64,000 nt of DNA, taken from the NCBI GenBank assembly GCA_025765595.1, contig JAIVFH010000120.1:29324-93323 (forward strand), written 5' to 3'. The notes beneath the pieces were generated by a model. That model had not been told where the DNA came from. It worked only from the letters and a program-made list of their open reading frames with translations, and did no database searches. This document shows positions 56,670 through 64,000 of this stretch, one piece after another. Position 1 is the first letter of the stretch; each line of letters begins with the position of its first letter. The position numbers and the translations under genes are program-made. The stretch comes from Obelidium mucronatum. Its lineage: Eukaryota > Chytridiomycota > Chytridiomycetes > Chytridiales > Chytriomycetaceae.

Positions 56670-57993
56670 TCCACCTTGTTGTTTTGGTTGTACTTGTAAA
56701 CAGTGGCGAGCGTACTCTACTACTACTACAGTCAGTTAAATAAATAATGGGCATGTCTACAATCAGGAGTTCAAGATTCCTCATGTTAGTGCTTTCTTGG
56801 AGTACTCCCGGAAAGAGATTGGTTGGAAGGGGAATGATACTGAGAGCTCAAAAGTCAGATTTATTGCTGGTTGACTCTCACAAGCTATTTACAGTCAGTA
56901 CCAGCTGCTGCCTCAACTGAGTTTGCGCTTACATATGATGTTGTCGTGGATTGGCTTTCAAAAGAGTATGCCAATCAGAGACATTGACAAAACTAGCGTA
57001 AAGTCAAAAGAAAACGGAATGTGTGCATATACTTGCGGAATATCTCAGGGAACTCAACAGGCTGCTTGTTGCCATCGATACTATTACCGCTCGGGATCAT
57101 TCCTTGAAGGTGTCTATTTTCCTGAAGGGAAGGGGTGTTTGAGAAAAGTTGCATTGATTCCATTGTCGGACTTAATGGGAAACAAGATTCGGAGTGGAAG
57201 GGTTTTTGTCGAATGATCCTAAGCGGCTCCAACTTTGCAGCTGAATATGGCAATGACGGAGGATGTCAAACGTCACATTACTCAACATTTCAAGGATGTG
57301 CCAGTTGATCTGGAACACCTACCAACTTCAGTGGTGAATCTATTTTAGTGGAACTATGACGGACAACTTTGCTGGTTTCGTGAGGTTGAAAGATCGTGTT
57401 TTGAATCAGTCATATCAGACAGTTCCTGTTGGGCGCGAATTTGTATCAACGCATTTTTCAGCGCGGGGAAGGACTGACAATGATATTGAACGTCTGCCGC
57501 AATGTTCCAAAGGACAATGGTTTGGAGTTGAATGGAGCAGGAGAACAAGAAAGCCCATTCATCACTGCTGAATCAAACAACAAACTCACGCCGCAGGACA
57601 GAGAGAACAAGAAAGCCCATTCATCATCTGCGTATCTGCAAAGTAGGAGAATGAGAAAGCCCATTCATCACTACTGACTGCGCATTTTTTCTTTTTTTGG
57701 CGGGACAAAATTTATGTCAAACACAACTACAACAACACTGGTGCAACAAACTCCCTATTGGTGCATCCATCTTTGCCGGCCTCCCCGCTAAGACAGCGTG
57801 ACTCTTAGTTGTGGTATGTGGCAGTTATTGTCTCTTTTTATTTATTTTTAATATAATGTCCCCATTATCACGATTGCGAGCCAACCCTCAGGAAATCATG
57901 GATCCAACCAAGGCCCCATGGCCCAGTCGGTGTGCCCAACCAGGATTACGTCAACAAGCACCAAAATCAAAGTAGGGGGGGCGGGAGAGGCAG
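56670..57993. other. Region beyond the 5.7-kb element, no reliable gene
   Basis: Should contain the start of copia Gag and its 5' LTR on the minus strand, but I could not trace either beyond about 56740. Three copies of a 17-bp AGAAAGCCCATTCATCA motif occur at about 57548, 57609 and 57652. Other frames (for example 56923-57216 plus) are not recognisable. Confidence 0.4.
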
Positions 57994-58272
57994 TTGGAAA
58001 CTAAAGCAACAGAACAAACAAACCTAACCATGGCCTCGCATACAGAGTTAAGTCCAAGAAACCAAAGGCAACAATCCAGCTTGATTGAGCAAAAGCATCA
58101 AGGAGATCTGCAGATCAAATCAATGCTGGACCAAGCAACATCCAGCCAAAAGCGCGGATATGGCTCAATCTGTCGAAAGAACTGTACAAATCAAAAGAAG
58201 AGGTTCAGCAGGGACCTGTTGGCACTGAATGGAATCATGGGGATGAAAGCAATGGTGGATCTCCTGGACTAA
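57994..58272 (+). CDS. Short unknown ORF (92 aa)
   Basis: Plus-strand ORF with a Gln/Ser/Lys-rich sequence, a basic Cys-containing centre (RKNCTNQKKR) and a hydrophobic end. It stops 27 bp before the unclassified repeat at 58300. No family resemblance; could be a transposon remnant. Confidence 0.3.
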   Translation: METKATEQTNLTMASHTELSPRNQRQQSSLIEQKHQGDLQIKSMLDQATSSQKRGYGSICRKNCTNQKKRFSRDLLALNGIMGMKAMVDLLD

Positions 58273-58299
58273 CACCAAAAGCGGAGGACAATGAGGATT

Positions 58300-58898
58300 G
58301 CAGGTTGCTTGTCAACCTGTCATGTTAAGGGGGAGTTTGAGGGGGTTGCCAATTCCTTGGAGCTCTATTTATAGAAAAGATGTTCCTACTTTGTTCAAAT
58401 GGTTTGAGGGCTAAGAAAGGGGTATTAATAGTTCTAGTTTTAGAAAATGGACACGTTCAAGCTGTTGCTTTCCTGGCAATTAAAGGAAAATTGACTTGGA
58501 AACCAAAGTAACTCTGGAGAACACAACTGTCTCAAGAAGGGTTTTTTGACCTGAGTAATCATGTTTTACTTTTTTAATTTTCCGGCTGCTGTCATGTCAT
58601 GCTTGTCCATCTGAAAACCAAACAAAAATAATGGAAGCTCTATAAGAAGGTAAAATAAGAAGTGACTCAAGGCAGGCAAGAATCTGTCTGCTTTTGGCTT
58701 GTTTGGATTTTAAATTTGGAAACAAAGAAGACAGTCTCATTTAATTTTCTACCAATAAAAATAGAAATTCTGACTTATTGCAAACACCCCTAAAAAGAAA
58801 TTTTCTGCTTACAAGTGTTGCAATCCCATTAAGTCCTAATTTCTCTGGAGTTGCAACCTGCACTGCGAAGAAGCAAAGTGACTGAGCGTATGTCTCTA
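58300..58898. mobile_element. Second copy (599 bp) of the unclassified repeat
   Basis: Shares both ends with the 2.0-kb repeat at 45752-47792: the left hairpin start GCAGGTTGCTTGTCAACCTG, the GGGGGAGTTTGAGGGGG stretch that follows, and the right end GAAGAAGCAAAGTGACTGAG through TCTCTA. The interior differs and is shorter. Two copies with common ends and different middles suggest a non-autonomous family. Confidence 0.65.
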
Positions 58899-59069
58899 TT
58901 GTGTACAAGTGCAGAGTTGAGAAAATTTTCATTTGATAATTATGTTAAGTTGAACATTCTCATAGTTTCCAAGTTTATATTGCGAAGGAAGAGATTTCTG
59001 CAGTTAAGTTGCTATAGTCTGCATTGTGCGGCAGCGTAAAGATATGTTCTTGGTTGCATAAATTTACAC

Positions 59070-59280
59070 TGGTGCAAAGGGTCCTAATCGGTTGAAAACT
59101 CACCATTGGGGCTCCTAATGGGTCCAATTGGCTTGCTATTAGGAGTGAAAAATGCTAGTAGCGCTCCTATTAGGAGCAAAAAATCCAATTGGGAGCAATG
59201 AAAAAATGCGGTTTTTTCAATTAGCATTCCTATTGGCATTCCCTATTGGAGCCCCAATTGGGCCCCAATAGGCTCCGAAA
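59070..59280. repeat. Palindrome-rich patch
   Basis: Many interleaved inverted motifs of the type CCTATTAGGAG, CCAATTGGG and GGAGCCCC...GGGGC, including the perfect palindrome GCTCCTATTAGGAGC at about 59163-59177. Could be the fold-back core of a small mobile element; no flanking duplication was found. Confidence 0.5.
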
Positions 59281-59294
59281 TATGCAATTAAACT

Positions 59295-59365
59295 TGATTG
59301 TAGCGTAGTTGTTAAGGCATGAGGCTGTGTTGCCACAATTGCTATGGGTTTGATGACATTTTGTC
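59295..59365 (+). tRNA. Possible tRNA relic or SINE head
   Basis: TAGCGTAGTTGTTAAGGC at about 59300 resembles a tRNA A box with D-loop, and GGGTTTGATGAC about 45 bp later is a weak B box. I could not draw a sound acceptor stem or name an anticodon, so it is at best a degenerate or tRNA-derived sequence. Confidence 0.2.
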
Positions 59366-59643
59366 TTTAAATCCTTCTTATGTGGCTGATTACTTTGGCG
59401 TCTTTAGATGCCTGGAGTGCTCTCTAAGTCCAATGTATTGTATACGCTATTTTCTGTTCATACAATGAAGAGTACCAAACAGACTTGCAAACTTTAAAAC
59501 ATCCTTTTTTGTTTCAAACTTTAAGTAGTTTTAGGAGAGGGCAATAAACAAATAAAGCTAGCCTTTATAGAATCTCATTTTAATCACATTAACTATCTTT
59601 GGTGTGTGCCTGAGTTAGTTTAAAACAATCCATGAAAAGGGCA
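59366..59643. other. Intergenic, no gene seen
   Basis: AT-rich DNA downstream of the minus-strand WD40 gene remnant. No signals recognised. Confidence 0.4.
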
Positions 59644-62600
59644 TTAATGCCATGGGGTTCTAGATTCCTCAATTTCCAGTGTTCTTAGCTTTGTTTTATG
59701 TTTTAAAAAGGAAGAACTCAGACAATATGGCACAGTGCTCAAGTATGGTTCAAGGTGAGGGGTGAGCATGACACTTGTTGCGACACTTGTTGCTGCACTG
59801 CTAGGTCTTGCAGGAAATCTTACAATTTCAACTTTATCCAATCTGCCTGACGTGGGTCTAGTTGTCCTTCTATAATCCAATGCTACCATTGCTCTCAGAC
59901 CTGCAGATATTGGGCGCGCCATTTTCATTGCAGCTGACAATTGCCCCAGAAACAGGACGTGAAGATGCAACAAGAGTAGTACCTCCAGAGGTAGGTCTCC
60001 CATGAACTAAGGATTGAATAACTTCCTCATTCCACTGGTACCTCTTGTCATGCTTTCCAGATCCCTGTCGTTGGCTATGGTGATATTTGACTGATGTAGG
60101 CTGTTGTGGTAGCTGACATCCCTTCAGCCTCCATCCAGCTAGAGATGTCATCCTTTATATCTTCATGTTTAACATCATAAATTGTAGTTTGCCTTATAGG
60201 GGGAACCATAAAATGAGTTTTCTTGTCTTTAAAGAACGGTCCCTGCCAAGTGCTCTTCATAACTTTGCCTCCTTTTATGTTCTCTTGTTTCTCCATGATA
60301 CCCTGGGCAATTTTCAGCTTTTAAGTCCTCCTGCCATAAGAAAACACTTTTGGTAGATTCAGCTGCCAAAGCAATTTGTTCTTTTCCTGAATCTCTCTTC
60401 ATGATGTCCATCAAGGAAGGCTCATTTTTGACAGTTTCTTGAGGAAGAAGGCCAGCAACTTTCATTAATTCAAGTAATTGCATGCGGCTATTGATCCCAT
60501 AGTTCATCAGGGCTTGTTTTGCAGTCACCCGAACAGTTTGATGGGTATCATTCAACCTCATAATGAGAGAGTAAAATACAGCTCTGTGTGGATGCCTGAA
60601 GGCACCTAAGATTGGAGCATATCTGAGCCCTGACCTTGCCATGATGGGTTGGAATCAAGAACATCGAGATGAGGGACCAAGAAGATGGGATATGGATCTG
60701 GAATATCATTCTTGAAAGTGATGTAAATAAATACTAGGGCTTTTGAAGCCTGAGGTAGGATGTTAGAGGTTTCCAAGGCAGAAATCTAAATTTCTTACTT
60801 CACAGCATTCAGACCATTCTCCATGATACATCAACTGGACAAGAGCTTTAATTACATGCTCAAGATCAAGTGGGTCATTTTCTGGAGATTTGAACCAAAA
60901 CTGCTTCACAATTTTCCTCAGTGCACGTGGAATTCCAAAACCCTGTCTCATTCGAAGTAAGTTCCAAGCATATGCTTCGGCTTCTTCCTGGCTCACACCA
61001 TTCAAATCATCCAATTGACTTTCTTCAGAGGTTGATGCAATGTCTGAATCAAACTTGCCACCTGGAAGAACAATGTACTGTAGTGATTGCCTTGGTTGCT
61101 CTTTAGGCATTTGTGGAGGAGGAGCAGGAGCGCAGGGCTTTGATTTGATTGGCAAAGAGATTGGTATTTCTGGAACTTGTGACTGCTGAGGAAATTGGCT
61201 TGGTGATGAATGGGGGATGTGAACAACTGAAGTTCTAGTAGCAGTAGTAGAGATCCTTTTAATTTTTTGGGGGACAAATGTCTTTTCAATGTCTTTTTTG
61301 GGCTGTAATTTTGCAGAAGGTATCTCATCAGGTTCCTTGCCCTCTTTTACAGCCAACACAACGTCAACAAAGCTGGCTCTCCTTGTTGGGGCACTGACAT
61401 TCAGATTACTTCCTGAAGCATGAGCAACTGATGGTTTTCTAGAACTTTGTAAACTTTCAGGTTCATGCACAGATGGCTCCCTTATAGATGGCTTTCTGGA
61501 GGATTCGTATTTCACTGTGAGAGAGAGCTTTCGGATATTTTTTCCAGTAGGTACAAGCAGTCCCTCAGCATTTTGACTGGTTGGTGTTTCTTCCAATTCT
61601 TCTTCCTCATTGTCAAACCACCACTCTGGTTTTGATGATGGTTTCCGATTTCCAACTTGCTTTGTCTGACCAATAGAATGATATTTTTTAATTGATGCCC
61701 TAAGAGCTTTTGCAGGTGCTGATGTTACTTCTTTGGGCTTCTCTGCAATTACTGAATTTGGTATTGCTGTTCCAGCTTTTCTCAAGTTTCTTTTCAACTC
61801 CTCCCTTTTCTGAACTACATCATAGAGATTGACTTTCCTCTTATTTGCATTAGGATTGATAAGCATATTTTGAGCAATTTCTTTGTTCTTTTTTTGTTTT
61901 TGGCTAATGACAGCTTGAAGTATGGGTCCAAGACGGCCTGTTTGAAAAATCAGTCTCTTCAAAGCAAAAACAAGACTTGTCCCATACTCACTTCCAACCA
62001 CTAGATTGTCTTTTACTGTTTGCCAGCCTGGATGACGTGGGTGGTTTTCTAACAGCTTAATATATTCAAATGTTAGCATATATTCTTCTAATGTCAAATG
62101 GCTCACTTCAAGCTTTGGAGTAGAAATATCTAATCCAGTCTCCAATATTGCATCATTGGAGTCTACTCTTTGAATGAATATATAATCCCCACCAAGAACA
62201 ATTTCAGGGGTCTCTTCCACTTTCTTGGGTGCAGGACACCCATTCTTTGAATGGGCAGCATTCCTTTTTGACAAGAAAAACTTGTCATCAAATTCTGAGG
62301 CAGCTTTAAAAGCATTTGCTTCTTTTGACAGGAAAAGCCTGCGATTCCGCCTCTGCAGAGGGTATTGTCAGGGTTGCAAGAAGATTGCAAAATAATGATT
62401 ATACCTTTTTAGCTTCTTCATGATCAATTTCCAAGGTCTCCCAGAACTCAAGGTCCTTCTCCATTTTCTCACCAAGATCTGTTGGAATCAAATCCTTACT
62501 CACATGCCACCTCAAACCAGCATCACCATAGAGTTCTTTCTGTTGATCATAGAATATGCTCCAAAAGTCACTATTTGAATCAAATATTAACGCCCTCTCA

Positions 62601-64000
62601 GCTACGTCATCTTCAAAGCCGTTAGCATCATTGAAATATTCTGTTTCCATCTCCTCGTCAATGTATTGTTGGACTGTGCGTGTCTGGCCATGCTCATCTT
62701 GAATTTGCACATCAATGAGTCTTTTGCTTTTCTCCAAAGCAGTTTTCATCAAGGCGACAGTGAAATATGTTTGCATGTATATTGCAACAACTTGATCCTT
62801 CAATCCAACCAGCAAATCTCCACGTAAATTAGCAAATTGAATGCAAGAGATGCTTTGATTGAACATGGCTTCCCTAATTCCAAGTAATCAGTCTTTGCAA
62901 TTCAAGAAATCTTTCACTGCATAGTACCGAAGAATTGATCCCTTATTATTCCAGATTTTGACAGATCCATTGATATCTGCTGATGCCCAAATGTTGTATT
63001 GATAATTATACGCTACAGATGTAATCAATGCTGGCTTTTTGTCGATATTTTGCTTTGGATAGAATTTTGCTAATTTTTTCAAAAGTCAGTGGAACAGCCT
63101 CTCAAAACCAAAAGAAGGCAAACCGTCTTTTTCATAAGATACAATTGACAATCTTCCATTCCAAGGAAAAGCAATAGTTTTCGTAAATGGGTTTACAGTA
63201 AATGTGTGATTAAGCATGGGATTCTCGAAACGGGGATCATTCACTTGACATAAAGTTAAGGCCGCAGTGCACTGGAGATAAAGAGGACAAGTTGATTCTC
63301 CAGCAACTTTGATTGGCAATAGTTTTCGGGCAGATATTTTCCAAACTTTGATTGTAAAATCTTATTGTACAATTATAGGCTATTCAAATGAAAGGAAAAA
63401 AAGGCTTTCCAAACCTTTAGCTCCTGTAATCAAAGAAAATCCAACAGAATCATACTCAAGGGAGCTTATAGGCGCAGCATGCGCTTGAATTATTGACTCC
63501 TGCTCCCCTTTATGATGTTTACGAAGATTCAACAGTTGACCATTTTCTGCCCCAGCCACTAAAAAGAATGAGGACTCAAACTCTCTTTTTCTTTCACTGG
63601 CTTCTTCATTTTCTTCAATAGCCATATAGGGAGGATCGGGAACAAAATGAATGCCCTTGAAACAGTGGATTTGTTCCCAGCCAGTTTGCGGTTCCCAGAC
63701 TTCGACCACTTTCATTGGGTTGGTTTTTGTACTGTAAACAAGTATATCCCGGTTTGAATTACGAGCATAGATTAAATCTAAAATAAAGAATTCAATTAAA
63801 TAACAACGATCAGAAGATAAACAATCGAACCCGACGAAGCATCATACTCCAAGCCGACTAACGCAGCATCTTTATAGATTGGAAATCCAACAATCAATGC
63901 TTCTCCAGTAACAGGACTCAATAATCTCAAACTCCCATCTACATATCCAGCCAACAATCTTGCTGGTTTACCATCTGGCATGGCATAACGTAGCAGCATT
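59644..64000 (-). pseudogene. Large WD40-repeat protein (WDR87/WDR97-like), decayed, continues beyond the window
   Basis: Minus-strand exons read 64000-63831, 63777-63415, 63360-62405, 62352-60799 and 60710 onward; the four introns are 46-88 bp and all phases agree. WD40-like strands include GAKDFTIKVWK, ASADINGSVKIW and LRGDLLVGLKDQVVAIY. A long charged linker (62352-60900) and a HEAT-like block (HRAVFYSLIMRL ... TVRVTAKQAL) follow. The C-terminal tail has repeated RP-T/I/V/S-S-G/A motifs. In-frame TGA codons interrupt it at 63086-63088 and 62888-62890, and frameshifts are needed near 60645, 60305, 60090 and 59935. The layout fits large WD40 proteins of cilia and flagella; the exact orthologue is uncertain. 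Sequencing errors could mimic some of the damage. Confidence 0.6.

Noticed and set aside
62888..63088. TGA read as tryptophan in the nuclear code
   Set aside because: The intact thiolase, a four-pass membrane-protein gene and the oxygenase gene all end with TGA at sensible lengths.

Overview
The window is nuclear DNA of a eukaryote, most likely a zoosporic (chytrid-type) fungus. Genes carry short introns (about 50-165 bp) with mostly GT...AG borders and the standard stop codons. An intact gene for a mitochondrial-type 3-ketoacyl-CoA thiolase and an NPR3/NPRL3-type TORC1 regulator are present, plus a large WD40 gene of a kind seen in flagellated lineages. The lineage is inference; no rRNA or other marker is present.

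Layout. 1-3260: a broken gene of an unknown family (1-645) and a multi-exon unknown gene ending at 3117. 3260-23860: a 20.6-kb hierarchical satellite. Runs of one to seven 182-bp units (about 43 in all) alternate with a ~1.07-1.10-kb spacer, twelve times. Two spacers carry a 452-bp replacement module, and an inverted fragment of the module-bearing spacer lies just outside the right edge (23960-24103). A second broken copy of the gene family at 1-645 lies beyond the array on the opposite strand (24495-25298), so both copies point at the array.

25300-34560 is the gene-rich part: three four-pass membrane proteins that look like divergent paralogues and one two-pass protein surround a divergent pair, thiolase (-) and NPR3 (+), whose start codons are only 55 bp apart. 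One intron in each gene of this pair is swollen by tandem GC-rich hairpin units.

34560-40900 is degenerate: a perfect 89-bp inverted repeat, fragments of a non-LTR-type endonuclease interrupted by about 1.1 kb with an LTR-like end and primer-binding site, and broken ORFs. 40900-56700 is a nested transposon cluster. A decayed Ty1/copia element on the minus strand is split by a 3,045-bp PIF/Harbinger element with both its genes, by a 2.0-kb unclassified repeat, by a 766-bp MITE and by a 5.7-kb element with long GC-rich terminal inverted repeats. That last element encodes a JmjC-like Fe(II)/2-oxoglutarate oxygenase, a protein with cysteine clusters like those of KDZ transposons, and two unknown genes. 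It is the best candidate for an undescribed system. 56700-59640 has a second copy of the unclassified repeat and a palindrome-rich patch. 59644-64000 holds the 3' part of a large WD40 gene on the minus strand, broken by in-frame TGA codons and frameshifts. All splice models here were read by eye from reading frame and splice signals.
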